Assembly: GCA_965249035.1 (NCBI GenBank) | Contig: CBDFKV010000006.1 | Span: 558,001 to 622,000, forward strand | Length of the DNA stretch: 64,000 bases | Direction of reading: 5' to 3' | Source of the DNA: CBDFKV01 sp965249035 | GTDB taxonomy: Bacteria; Pseudomonadota; Gammaproteobacteria; Arenicellales; Poriferihabitantaceae | Shown here: piece after piece, positions 25,049 to 33,626 of the stretch | Layout of the letters: each line of letters starts with the position of its first letter | Position numbering within the stretch: the stretch's first letter is position 1 | Notes under the pieces: model-generated | The model's input: the letters and a program-made list of their open reading frames with translations, nothing else | Told to the model about the DNA's origin: nothing | Databases searched by the model: none | Program-made: the position numbers and the translations under genes

Positions 25049-26476
25049 ATGAAACTTGCCAACTTGTCGTTAAAACAGCGCCTATTGCTGATGGTTCTCG
25101 GTACCGTCAGCCTGATCTGGCTGGCAACTGCTGTATTCACCTATATCGATTCCCGGCGTGAGCTCAATGAAGTTTTAGATGCACATTTAGCCCAGATTTC
25201 AACTCTGGTGGCCGCACAAATCGCGAATGATTTTGACGAAGCAATCGGCTCGGCAGACGAATACCAGAAAGTCAATAAGACTTGGGACTTAGAGGGTGAT
25301 GACGATGAGGAAGGCGAAGAAGAAAGTGACGATGACGATGACAACGATGAACACTTTTCGTACGCACATCCCTACTCTCGTTTAGTGGCGTTTCAAGTGT
25401 GGAAAGGCGGAACAGAGCTGGTGCTGCACTCATCTAATGCGCCCCAAACACCGCTAGGCCATATTACCACTGGCTTCAGCACGCATAAAATCGATGATCG
25501 GCGTTGGCGCGTTTTCAGCACATGGAACTCAGCGCGTACTGTTCTCATTCACGTTGCAGAGCGTGCCGACGTGCGCGATGAACTGGCAGAGGAAATCATT
25601 GAACACCAACTAACACCACTATGGATATCGTTACCTTTATTAGGGCTAATACTGTGGTGGGCGATAGCGACTGGGTTAGCCCCGCTTAAGAATCTGGCCG
25701 CAGCGATTTCACGCCGTGATCCGCAAAATTTAGCCCCGTTAGAAATCAAGGCTTCTAGCGAAGTGACCCCCTTAATTAACCGCCTCAACCACTTATTTGA
25801 TCGGATCCGCGCATTGATTGATAACGAGCGACGATTTACGGCCGACGCTGCACATGAACTACGCACCCCGATTGCATCAATCAAAGCCCAAGTCCAAGTA
25901 GCGCAAAACAGCCCCGATGACCAGGCCCGCCAATCTGCGCTAGAAAAAGCAGTAGCGGGCTGTAATCAAGCCACCCACCTGATCGAGCAATTGCTGTCGA
26001 TGGCACGACTGGAAAGTGTTGGTAGCAATGAATTGCAAGACTGCGAGCTATCTCGGCTAGCCAGCGAGGTGGTCGCCGAGATGGCTCCCGAAGCAGTCAG
26101 CAAACAGGTTCAACTAGAATTGAACAGCACCTCACCGCAACGGATTCAAGCCCAGCCCGAATTGCTGCGAGTTATGCTGCGCAACTTGATCGACAATGCC
26201 ATTCGACACACACCCTCGGGCACCACCGTAGTGGTTACCGTAGCGCCATATCAAGGCAAACCCAGCCTATCAGTTTGTGATGACGGTAAAGGCTTGGACA
26301 GTAATGAGATTGAAAAAATCTGCCGACGCTTCTATCGCCCCTTAAGCACTCAGGCCAGCGGCAGTGGGCTGGGGCTTTCTATTGTCCAACGTATTGCTGA
26401 TATCTACCAAGCCAAGTTAGCCCTCAGCCGAGGGAGAAATAAACGTGGCCTCTGTGCACGTGTCTACTTTATCTAG
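25049..26476 (+). CDS. Sensor histidine kinase (QseC/PmrB type)
   Basis: A membrane kinase of 475 residues: helix 1 about 10-30, a periplasmic sensor domain about 31-185, helix 2 about 188-208, HAMP, then HisKA with FTADAAHELRTPIAS (phospho-His about residue 270) and HATPase with NLIDNAIRHTP, VCDDGKGLD and GSGLGLSIVQRI. The sensor domain holds a striking acidic run at about residues 84-103 (Asp/Glu in 17 of 20 positions), which could bind metal ions or cationic peptides. It directly follows the regulator gene. The stimulus is unknown; control of the flanking cytochrome genes is inferred. Confidence 0.93.
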   Translation: MKLANLSLKQRLLLMVLGTVSLIWLATAVFTYIDSRRELNEVLDAHLAQISTLVAAQIANDFDEAIGSADEYQKVNKTWDLEGDDDEEGEEESDDDDDNDEHFSYAHPYSRLVAFQVWKGGTELVLHSSNAPQTPLGHITTGFSTHKIDDRRWRVFSTWNSARTVLIHVAERADVRDELAEEIIEHQLTPLWISLPLLGLILWWAIATGLAPLKNLAAAISRRDPQNLAPLEIKASSEVTPLINRLNHLFDRIRALIDNERRFTADAAHELRTPIASIKAQVQVAQNSPDDQARQSALEKAVAGCNQATHLIEQLLSMARLESVGSNELQDCELSRLASEVVAEMAPEAVSKQVQLELNSTSPQRIQAQPELLRVMLRNLIDNAIRHTPSGTTVVVTVAPYQGKPSLSVCDDGKGLDSNEIEKICRRFYRPLSTQASGSGLGLSIVQRIADIYQAKLALSRGRNKRGLCARVYFI

Positions 26477-26511
26477 ATAAACACCGGCTTTTTGCGGTAA
26501 AACACAGTCTT

Positions 26512-27156
26512 ATGCCGATTACCACTAAACATGTCGTCCTCGCGATTTCCTGCGTGATGCTGGCCATTGAGATGGCTTGGTTGTACGCGAACCACACGCC
26601 TATTCTGGAGTGGATCAGCGCCCACCCCTTTTCTCTATTACTGGTATTCACCAAGACTATCTTCAAACGTATCATCGCCCTCAAACTGTTGATCGTGCTG
26701 AAATCGTTATTGGTCTTGCTTTGGCATTTGATGAAGCTACTGCTGCTCAAGTTGCTAAAAATCGTCAGCGTGCGCTACGGATTTTACTATTCACATCGAC
26801 GCTGGCGTTCCATCAGAGCGCTAAGAGTTGTCAGTGGGCGTTTTATGTTTCGCGCTCGGCGCCGCTTGCGCACATTCTGGCTCTCTCTCAATCGAGTTGA
26901 ACGCTGGATCATTGCGGTGGCAAATTTGCCGCTATTACTATTGTTAGTATTATTTTCCTTTAGCTTTGACCTCACTCGAAAAACTATGGTTAAAAAGGGT
27001 GAAGAAATGGTCATTAGCACAGCAGCCGTCGGCGCTGGCAAGAAAAGCAGTGGAATTCGCGCTTGGGTTGATAACCTGGATAAGCGCATCGTGCAAAAGG
27101 TCAAAACACTATCGGCTGGTAAGCCCAAAGCAAACGACATAGAAGACGATATTTGA
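26512..27156 (+). CDS. Hypothetical basic membrane protein
   Basis: A 214-residue protein I do not recognise. A first hydrophobic helix (about 8-25) is followed by a long Leu/Lys-rich hydrophobic stretch (about 42-85, IALKLLIVLKSLLVLLWHLMKLLLLKLL), a strongly basic cytoplasmic segment with many Arg (about 92-122), a third helix (about 132-152, LPLLLLLVLFSFSF) and a soluble tail ending in DDI. It starts 35 bp after the kinase gene on the same strand and may share its transcript. Confidence 0.6.
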   Translation: MPITTKHVVLAISCVMLAIEMAWLYANHTPILEWISAHPFSLLLVFTKTIFKRIIALKLLIVLKSLLVLLWHLMKLLLLKLLKIVSVRYGFYYSHRRWRSIRALRVVSGRFMFRARRRLRTFWLSLNRVERWIIAVANLPLLLLLVLFSFSFDLTRKTMVKKGEEMVISTAAVGAGKKSSGIRAWVDNLDKRIVQKVKTLSAGKPKANDIEDDI

Positions 27157-27208
27157 AAACGGCAAACAATTACACTAATGTACGCGTCCCGCTACTTCGC
27201 ACTTCGAT

Positions 27209-27919
27209 ATGACTACAACCACTGAGATCCACGCGCTTGAACTTGGCCCGATGGAAAACTTTATTTACTTGATCGAAGACCGGGCAACCGGGCGTGCCGC
27301 CGTGGTTGATCCAGCATGGGATGCGGATGCCATTCTCGCGTTGGCCAAATCAAAGGGTTTAACCATTACCGACATTCTGCTCACGCATAGTCACCACGAC
27401 CATATCAACGCCATCGACGCCGTACTGACAGAGTTCGACGCCGAATTGCACTTGACTCAGGCAGAGTCACAATTCTGGGGAGCCGCACTGGCCCAGCCAC
27501 GGCTGCATCACGGTGGCGATAGCCTGCAACTGGGCGACACTGACATTAAGGTATTGCACACGCCGGGCCATACGCCAGGATCTGCTTGCTACCACATTGG
27601 TGATGAATTAATCACTGGCGATACGATGTTTGTATTCGGTTGCGGTCGTTGCGATTTAGCGGGTGGCGACCCAAATGTGATGTTTGATACACTGCGTAAA
27701 ATTCGCACCAACCTTCCTGCGCAGACGATCATTCGCCCAGGACACAATTACGCGGTTCAAAGCAGCTCAACACTCAGCCAGGAAATCGACGGCAACCCCT
27801 TTTTACACTTTCACCAAGCCGAAGATTTCGTCCACTTTCGGATGGATTTACACGGCAAAGTTCGTAGCGCACCCTATTCGGCGGTGACACCCAAACAAGC
27901 ACGGGAATATTTAAGCTAA
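27209..27919 (+). CDS. MBL-fold hydrolase (GloB/hydroxyacylglutathione hydrolase-like)
   Basis: A 236-residue metallo-beta-lactamase-fold enzyme. The metal site LLTHSHHDHINAIDAV (HxHxDH), HTPGHTPGSACYHIG, and TGDTMFVFGCGRCDLAGGD are those of glyoxalase II-type and persulfide-dioxygenase-type hydrolases; PGHNYAVQSSSTL supplies a later His. Length and motifs fit glyoxalase II better than the ETHE1 sulfur dioxygenases, but the C-terminal glutathione-binding residues are not clear, so the substrate is open. Confidence 0.85.
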   Translation: MTTTTEIHALELGPMENFIYLIEDRATGRAAVVDPAWDADAILALAKSKGLTITDILLTHSHHDHINAIDAVLTEFDAELHLTQAESQFWGAALAQPRLHHGGDSLQLGDTDIKVLHTPGHTPGSACYHIGDELITGDTMFVFGCGRCDLAGGDPNVMFDTLRKIRTNLPAQTIIRPGHNYAVQSSSTLSQEIDGNPFLHFHQAEDFVHFRMDLHGKVRSAPYSAVTPKQAREYLS

Positions 27920-27951
27920 TGGGTTTTTCAGCTAACCGAACTTACTAATTA

Positions 27952-28749
27952 CTAGCGATGGGTTGATTCAAACAGCTTATCTGCGGATGCGGCGACAAAC
28001 CCTTGATAAAGATCGCCACTTTCCTGCGGAAATCGTTCAGCAAACTCATAAAAGCAAGTTCGAACAGGGTGACTGTCGCCATTTGCAAATTCTATCAGTT
28101 GCTGATCAGCCATCGTAGAGCCTTGCGCCAGGCACACATCCGGGCCACCTTTAACCTCACCACCGGAAGTATTGACCTCAAAACCCGCTGCTTTTACATA
28201 CTCAAGCACCGCAGCCACACTATCCAAAGAGGTCAGTTGGTTGACGTTGACGGTAAAGTGATTGGCACACAGACCATGCACCGCTAGCCAACCTGCGTAT
28301 TCACTTTCTGCCAATAATTGTTCGTACTCCTCATGACTCACGATCGGCCATAAGCGACCCGCCCAAAATACCGAGTGATCTACCGCCTTAGTAGTGTCGA
28401 TTTGCGGGGTCAAACGCGAGATAATACGCTGCGCTGAAGCAGATAATTCTTGTACGATTAATTCGCTCAGAAATATTTTTGGAACCAATAGGTCTTGGTG
28501 AATAAATGCCTTGGCTTGCAAATGCTTATTGGGGAACTCGTATTCATCAAATACTTGGTAACCTAACGATAGAATCAACGGCTCTAGCTGGGCGATATTG
28601 CAAGAGGGATGGTTAAAGGTACGAAAGGCGACATGGTCATTGATAACTGCCTCACCCGCTTCGGTGAATAACCCTGATATTTGTTCAGCTTGCGGCGCCA
28701 TAGCAACGTATTTCGCCCATAATTTTGCGAAGAATTCGGTCGTATTCAT
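27952..28749 (-). CDS. DUF1338 protein, 2-oxoadipate dioxygenase/decarboxylase family
   Basis: A 265-residue VOC-like iron enzyme family member. It shows NDHVAFRTFNHPSCNIAQL at about residue 35 with the metal-ligand His, YEFPNKHLQAKAFIHQDLLVPKIFLSEL, LCANHFTVNVNQL with another His, and CFYEFAERFP carrying the Glu ligand. Characterised members (HglS) turn 2-oxoadipate into 2-hydroxyglutarate in lysine breakdown; this one is shorter than HglS, so the substrate may differ. It is divergent from the patatin gene. Confidence 0.82.
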   Translation of the reverse strand: MNTTEFFAKLWAKYVAMAPQAEQISGLFTEAGEAVINDHVAFRTFNHPSCNIAQLEPLILSLGYQVFDEYEFPNKHLQAKAFIHQDLLVPKIFLSELIVQELSASAQRIISRLTPQIDTTKAVDHSVFWAGRLWPIVSHEEYEQLLAESEYAGWLAVHGLCANHFTVNVNQLTSLDSVAAVLEYVKAAGFEVNTSGGEVKGGPDVCLAQGSTMADQQLIEFANGDSHPVRTCFYEFAERFPQESGDLYQGFVAASADKLFESTHR

Positions 28750-28766
28750 TTATTTTACACAGCCTA

Positions 28767-30125
28767 ATGTTTAAAAAATATCTAAAACGAACTTACACCA
28801 AGCCACACTTAATCGCAGTGGTTTTTCTAGGTTTTATGACATTAATAACCAGCTGCGCAAGTGTAGAGACCCAGCCACAATTAAATCAAGCCTTACCCAC
28901 GCTGGCACCCACTACCACGCGAGAATCAACCGTTACAACGAAAGCCGATGATTTACTCTTAATGATGAGTTTTTCAGGCGGTGGCGCGCGTGCCAGCGCT
29001 TTGGCTTATGGTGTGCTCGAAGCCTTGCGTGATACCCCGAGCAACCACGCCAACGTTAGTTTAGTAAACCAAGTAGATTACATCACCGCAGTATCGGGAG
29101 GCAGCTTTACCGCCGCCTATTTCGCCTTATTCGGTGATCGTCTATTTACCCATTTTAAGCCCGAGTTTTTACATAACGACGTTAATAGTGCGCTAAAACG
29201 TAGCCTGCTTCATATTCAGCAGCTACGCCAACTAAGCTCTAAGCAGTACGGTGTCAGCGATGCGCTGGCAGAGTGGTACGATGCCCATCTGTTTCAACAT
29301 AAAACGCTGCAAGACTTGTTCCAAAATAGTGGACCGGTGGTTGACATTAATGCTGTCGATATCAGCCGTGGCACGCGCTTCAGTTTTAGTAAGAAGCAAC
29401 TGCAATATATTTGTACGGACCCTGCGTCCATTCCTGTCGCCCGAGCAGTTGCAGCCTCCTCCGCGGTACCCGCCATTTTCTCGCCTATCGCCATAGAAAA
29501 TCATGCCAAACACTGCAACTTGGAGACTCCTGAATGGGTCAACCAATCTTTAGTCAACCCCCAGCAAGACGCGCGCCGATATGCTGAATCCCAGCGCATC
29601 CTATCCTACCTTAAGCCGGGTAAGCGTCGTTATATTCATTTGCTGGACGGCGGCTTGGTCGACAATTTAGGGGTTCGTGCTTCAATCGCACGCAGCTTAT
29701 CAGCCGGTGGTTTGGAACCCGCACTTGAACAACGCGGCTTGGGGCATACCCAGACCGTCGTTTTTATCGTGGTTGATGCGGCGAACTGGCCTTCTCCCGA
29801 AATGGATGAAGCGCTGGATCAACCCAAGCTTGAAGACATCGTGTCGGCTGCAACTTCAGCACCGCTGGTTGAATACAATAAGGAGACGCTGACGTTGCTG
29901 CGGAATCAGTTTAGAACCTGGCAAACTAAACGCGATGGCCGCAAAGCCTATGTGATCCACCTTAACTTTGACCAGCTCGAACCGCTAGACCGTGACGCCA
30001 TGCAAGGCATGCCCACCAGTTTATCGCTACCGAAAAGCCAGGCCGATGCGGTGATACGAATTGGCCAGCAATTGCTCAAACAACACCCTGAGTTTAAACG
30101 CTGGATTGGGCCGCCTGACGCATAA
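28767..30125 (+). CDS. Patatin-like phospholipase lipoprotein
   Basis: A lipid hydrolase of 452 residues. The N-terminus is a lipoprotein signal with lipobox ITSCAS (Cys about residue 30). The patatin motifs are complete: oxyanion FSGGGARASALAYGVLE, nucleophile elbow AVSGGSFTAAYFA (GxSxG), and the catalytic Asp in LLDGGLVDNLGVRAS. It is expected to be membrane anchored and to act on phospholipids. The ATG at 28767 gives a clean signal peptide; the frame is open to 28725 but that overlaps the divergent DUF1338 start. Confidence 0.9.
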   Translation: MFKKYLKRTYTKPHLIAVVFLGFMTLITSCASVETQPQLNQALPTLAPTTTRESTVTTKADDLLLMMSFSGGGARASALAYGVLEALRDTPSNHANVSLVNQVDYITAVSGGSFTAAYFALFGDRLFTHFKPEFLHNDVNSALKRSLLHIQQLRQLSSKQYGVSDALAEWYDAHLFQHKTLQDLFQNSGPVVDINAVDISRGTRFSFSKKQLQYICTDPASIPVARAVAASSAVPAIFSPIAIENHAKHCNLETPEWVNQSLVNPQQDARRYAESQRILSYLKPGKRRYIHLLDGGLVDNLGVRASIARSLSAGGLEPALEQRGLGHTQTVVFIVVDAANWPSPEMDEALDQPKLEDIVSAATSAPLVEYNKETLTLLRNQFRTWQTKRDGRKAYVIHLNFDQLEPLDRDAMQGMPTSLSLPKSQADAVIRIGQQLLKQHPEFKRWIGPPDA

Positions 30126-30255
30126 ACACTTCGAATAAAGTGGGTTCACTGCTACGATAAAAGCGCTAAATCTCCCCTTAGGTTCCCACGACCACTAGAA
30201 TCCCTAAAAAGCGCGTATAATCCCGACTTCTAATCAGGTAATAAGAGTCAAAAAA

Positions 30256-30885
30256 ATGAGACGACTGATATTGATTTCGTTGTTCTCACTATTCTTTGTC
30301 ATTAGTTGCGGTGGCAGCGGCAACAGCAATAGTGGAGCGGGACAGGAAGAAGACAATCAGGAGCCAGCAGAAGAGCCCAAAGCAGAACGGATCATTGTGC
30401 TCGGCGACAGTATCGCCGTCGGCGTGAACGCATCGGTTAGATTTCCTGATATGCTGCAGGGCTTAACTGGACTCGAAGTCATCAATCAAAGCCACCCAGG
30501 CTACACCGCAGGACAGGCTTCAGCAGACGCCATGGCAGTGATTGATCGATATAATCCAAAATATATTGCCGTACTGTTAGGCACCAATAACGCCCGAGGA
30601 GCATCGACCGTAGAAGGCGCCATAAACAATATGAGGTACTTAACCCGCATCGCGCAGGAACACAGCATTATCCCGATTTTAGGTACACTACCGCCAATTT
30701 TGAATTCAAGTGCAGACAATAGTCGTGCAGCGACTATCAGCGCAGCAATCCGGGGCATTTCTGGCGCACGTATTGCGGATGTAAGGGCGGCAATGAGTGC
30801 TAGCGATATATCTAGCGATGGTTTTCATCCTAATGATACTGGGCAGCGAATTATCGCTACCGTATTCGCTGGACAGGTGTATTAA
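30256..30885 (+). CDS. SGNH/GDSL hydrolase lipoprotein
   Basis: A 209-residue lipoprotein (lipobox FVISCGG, Cys about residue 18) followed by a Ser/Gly/Glu-rich linker (about 20-45). The hydrolase motifs are IIVLGDSIAVGVNA (Ser), HPGYTAGQASADA (Gly), LLGTNNARG (Asn) and DGFHPNDTGQ with Asp and His. It resembles TesA-type esterases at the level of motifs but is distinct from the tesA product at 12265. The substrate is unknown. Confidence 0.88.
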   Translation: MRRLILISLFSLFFVISCGGSGNSNSGAGQEEDNQEPAEEPKAERIIVLGDSIAVGVNASVRFPDMLQGLTGLEVINQSHPGYTAGQASADAMAVIDRYNPKYIAVLLGTNNARGASTVEGAINNMRYLTRIAQEHSIIPILGTLPPILNSSADNSRAATISAAIRGISGARIADVRAAMSASDISSDGFHPNDTGQRIIATVFAGQVY

Positions 30886-30949
30886 TAAGTGGATTAATAG
30901 TGCCAGTGCTATTCACCTATTCTTTACTATCTGTAGTGTATTAAGTCAC

Positions 30950-31864
30950 TCAAGCTAATCCACTCAGCAACTCTTCTCGGCTAAGCATAAACAAAGCCAT
31001 TGCTTCGTCGGCAGTACTCAGCCAAGTAAATGGCAAACGTGGATATTGTGCTTCTAAATCCAGCGCAGAGGTACCCACCTCGACGATCAATACACCACCA
31101 GGGTTTAAGTGTCCCACGGCTTCTGCCAGCATTCGGTCAACGATGTCCAAGCCCAATTCACCACCTCGAAATGCCATGTCTGGCTCTTCCAGGTATTCTG
31201 CAGGTAGGTTGTCCATACGCTGGTTGGAGATGTAAGGTGGGTTAGAACAAATCAGGTCGTAAGTACCACTCAGTTCGCCAAACAAATCACCCTGATACAA
31301 GCTGACTCGATCTTCGAGCTTATGTTTATCGACGTTAATCCGAGCCACAGCCAACGCATCTTCGGACAATTCAGTCGCATCGACGTGCGCATCGGGAAAG
31401 GCATAAGCCAACGCAATAGCGATGCAGCCCGTGCCAGTGCATAAATCCAGTGCCGTTTTGACTTTCGACGCATCCAGCCATGGCGAAAACTGATCGTTGA
31501 TCCATTCGCCAAAATACGAACGCGGAACAATCGCCCGCTCATCGACGTAAAAACGCAAACCAGAAAACCAGGCTTCCTTGACCAAATACGCCAAGGGCTT
31601 ACGTGTTTTTATTCGCTCATCCACCAGGCTTTGCATTAACGCCACTTGATCATCACTCGGCTGAACTTCCCAATCAAAATCCGGCGCATCAATGTCATCA
31701 TCTGAAGCCGCACCAATATCCTGTTTGGTTGCATAAAGCCCTATCCAGGCAGCCTCTTCCCAGGCATTTTGAGTGCTATGACCAAAAAACAGATCAGCCG
31801 AATCTAACGCGGCTTCAATGTCTTCAGCCAGATCATGTAAAGGCTTTCCCGCATTCAGCTTCAT
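30950..31864 (-). CDS. prmB: Ribosomal protein L3 N5-glutamine methyltransferase
   Basis: Methylates a Gln of ribosomal protein L3. The 304-residue protein has an N-terminal helical domain and a SAM fold with LDLCTGTGCIAIALAYAFP (motif I), VDATELSEDALAVAR and the Gln-binding LICSNPPYISNQRM, plus DMAFRGGELGLDIVDRML, typical of PrmB/HemK. Its ATG overlaps the upstream nuclease stop (ATGA, 31861-31864), so it is the last gene of an rpmE-nuclease-prmB run. Confidence 0.94.
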   Translation of the reverse strand: MKLNAGKPLHDLAEDIEAALDSADLFFGHSTQNAWEEAAWIGLYATKQDIGAASDDDIDAPDFDWEVQPSDDQVALMQSLVDERIKTRKPLAYLVKEAWFSGLRFYVDERAIVPRSYFGEWINDQFSPWLDASKVKTALDLCTGTGCIAIALAYAFPDAHVDATELSEDALAVARINVDKHKLEDRVSLYQGDLFGELSGTYDLICSNPPYISNQRMDNLPAEYLEEPDMAFRGGELGLDIVDRMLAEAVGHLNPGGVLIVEVGTSALDLEAQYPRLPFTWLSTADEAMALFMLSREELLSGLA

Positions 31865-32721
31865 CGCTCGAGCGCTTCCAACATTGACGGATGATAGACA
31901 TTAATACCACCCGTTCCTTTTGATTTAAACACCCAACCTCGCGCTTCGACGCGCTTACCAACCCACGACTGGGGTTTGCCTGCAAACTCACGATTCCATA
32001 CACGCCGATCAACTAAAATCCGAAACCGGTCCGTGAACCACAAGCCAAACTTACTTCGGCTGCGGTCCACCCGTTTGATCGTGCCAATAACGCGTTGATA
32101 GCCGCGCCCATCGGGTATACCGCGATCGATAGTTGTGGGGTTGAAATAGTTAGAGCCCCACACGCCCATTTCAGCTTCCCGCGCCGCTTTCTCAGCAGCC
32201 AGGTATTCATCCACGCGGTCATGAGCCTCGCCGACCACTACCGCAAATGCCAAACCAGTTTTTAGTAATTCGAGCTGGGCATCTTTTCCATCACTGGTTT
32301 CGACGAAAGCAATCAAGCGCCCATGCCGATCCCGCTTTTCTTTGGCAAACTGCAAAGTCACGCTGCGATTACCAATTAAGCCTTGTAATGTCTTTCGGGC
32401 AATTTTAGCCATCGGCTCATCGGGCTGTTTACCGTGAAATAGCTCGGGGGTGTTAATGCCCAGCATCCTCACCTTATCACCTGATCGCGTCGTAAAGGTA
32501 TCGCCATCAATAACGTATTTAACCTTTACCCGCTCGCCTTGACGATCCTCCTGACTGTCGTGCTTATCATCGTTTTTACTATTCCACCAGAACGCTTGCG
32601 TGGAAAAGCTGGCAGTGGTTAAACCAATCAGACAGATATAAAAAAGGGCACCGATAAAAGGCGCCCTTTTTTGCTCTGACGCATCGCGATACGCCAGCTT
32701 GATGATCTTACTTTCGGCCAT
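31861..32721 (-). CDS. Thermonuclease (SNase-like) family nuclease
   Basis: A 286-residue exported or membrane-tethered nuclease. After a signal-like helix (about 20-43, GALFYICLIGLTTASFS) the SNase domain shows VKYVIDGDTFTTRSGDKVRMLGINTPE, KEKRDRHGRLIAFVE and LLKTGLAFAVVVGE, containing the usual Asp, Arg, Glu and Arg active-site residues. A second small domain follows (about 190-286). The start at 32721 overlaps the end of rpmE by 14 bases; a start further in is not available. Oddly, the rpmE terminator (32640-32672) lies inside its first 30 codons. Confidence 0.85.
   Translation of the reverse strand: MAESKIIKLAYRDASEQKRAPFIGALFYICLIGLTTASFSTQAFWWNSKNDDKHDSQEDRQGERVKVKYVIDGDTFTTRSGDKVRMLGINTPELFHGKQPDEPMAKIARKTLQGLIGNRSVTLQFAKEKRDRHGRLIAFVETSDGKDAQLELLKTGLAFAVVVGEAHDRVDEYLAAEKAAREAEMGVWGSNYFNPTTIDRGIPDGRGYQRVIGTIKRVDRSRSKFGLWFTDRFRILVDRRVWNREFAGKPQSWVGKRVEARGWVFKSKGTGGINVYHPSMLEALER
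32640..32672 (-). terminator. Strong rho-independent terminator downstream of rpmE
   Basis: On the minus strand AAAAAAGGGCGCC pairs with GGTGCCCTTTTTT (13 bp with one G-U pair), closing a 7-base loop and ending in six T, 36 bases after the rpmE stop. It is nearly symmetric, so it could also work on the plus strand. It lies within the coding sequence of the nuclease gene. Confidence 0.85.
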
Positions 32722-32911
32722 AACGTGCCTGGAATTTACCAACGCGTCCGGCAGTATCAACTACCCGTTGTTGACCCGTATAAAATGGGTGGCAAGCAGC
32801 GCATACGTCAACTCGAATTTCGTCCATTTTGGTAGAGCGTGTTTCGAAACTATTGCCGCACGTACAAGTCACGGTTACTTCTTCATAATTCGGGTGAATA
32901 CTGGCTTTCAT
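32708..32911 (-). CDS. rpmE: 50S ribosomal protein L31, zinc-binding type
   Basis: A 67-residue ribosomal protein. The zinc-ribbon cysteines are intact in TVTCTCGNSFETRST and VDVCAACHPFYTGQQR, so this is the Cys-containing (C+) paralogue rather than the zinc-independent YkgM type. It is followed closely by the nuclease gene and by a terminator. Confidence 0.97.
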   Translation of the reverse strand: MKASIHPNYEEVTVTCTCGNSFETRSTKMDEIRVDVCAACHPFYTGQQRVVDTAGRVGKFQARYGRK

Positions 32912-33133
32912 GATGTTTTCCTCAGTAGATGAATTCGCCTTTATGGATATGACCCCAAAAAGGGACGCGGACTATAGGCAAATACGGCTCGTATATCAAG
33001 CGATATTCCCCTCCGATTGTAAGCCGTCGTTATAAATTAGGGTGAGTTACGACTGTTTAACTGCCAGCAAGGAACTTTCCGATAAAATGGCACTCTCAGC
33101 ACTTTAGAAAAGCCCACTATTAAGATACTCACT

Positions 33134-33580
33134 ATGACCCAGATATTTCGTATTTTTGTGCTTAGCCTTGTGCTGTTTACAACTCAAAGTGCGTTTGCCA
33201 AACAACCCATTTACACCAGTATTTTCAGCAGTGCAGCGGTTAGTGGCTACGACCCAGTGGCTTACTTCACCGAAGGTACGCCCGTCAAAGGGTCGGATGC
33301 CTTTACGACCGAGCATCAAGGTGCAGACTGGTATTTTTCATCAGCGAAAAACTTGGCTGCCTTTAAGGCCAACCCAAATCTGTACGCACCACAGTATGGT
33401 GGCTATTGTGCTTGGGCAGTAGCGATGAATACCACGGCCAAAGGTGACCCCCTACAATGGCACATTCAAAATGACAAACTCTACCTCAACGTCAATGCTG
33501 AAATTCGCGCTGAGTGGCTGGCTGATATCGACAACATGATCACGAGAGCTGACACTAATTGGCCTAAAGTTGTCGATTGA
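33134..33580 (+). CDS. Exported YHS-domain protein
   Basis: A 148-residue protein with a signal peptide (about 1-23, ending AFAK) and a YHS-like domain: AVSGYDPVAYFTEGTPVKG, DWYFSSAKNLAAFKANP and APQYGGYCAWAVAM. The order matches the YHS family seen in periplasmic proteins next to metal or oxygen-related genes. Its function is unestablished; a metal-binding role is often proposed. It may be cotranscribed with the membrane protein gene 46 bp downstream. Confidence 0.88.
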   Translation: MTQIFRIFVLSLVLFTTQSAFAKQPIYTSIFSSAAVSGYDPVAYFTEGTPVKGSDAFTTEHQGADWYFSSAKNLAAFKANPNLYAPQYGGYCAWAVAMNTTAKGDPLQWHIQNDKLYLNVNAEIRAEWLADIDNMITRADTNWPKVVD

Positions 33581-33626
33581 TCCACCGGTTAACTACCCTA
33601 TTTAACAGCAGCTACAGATTAGGATT

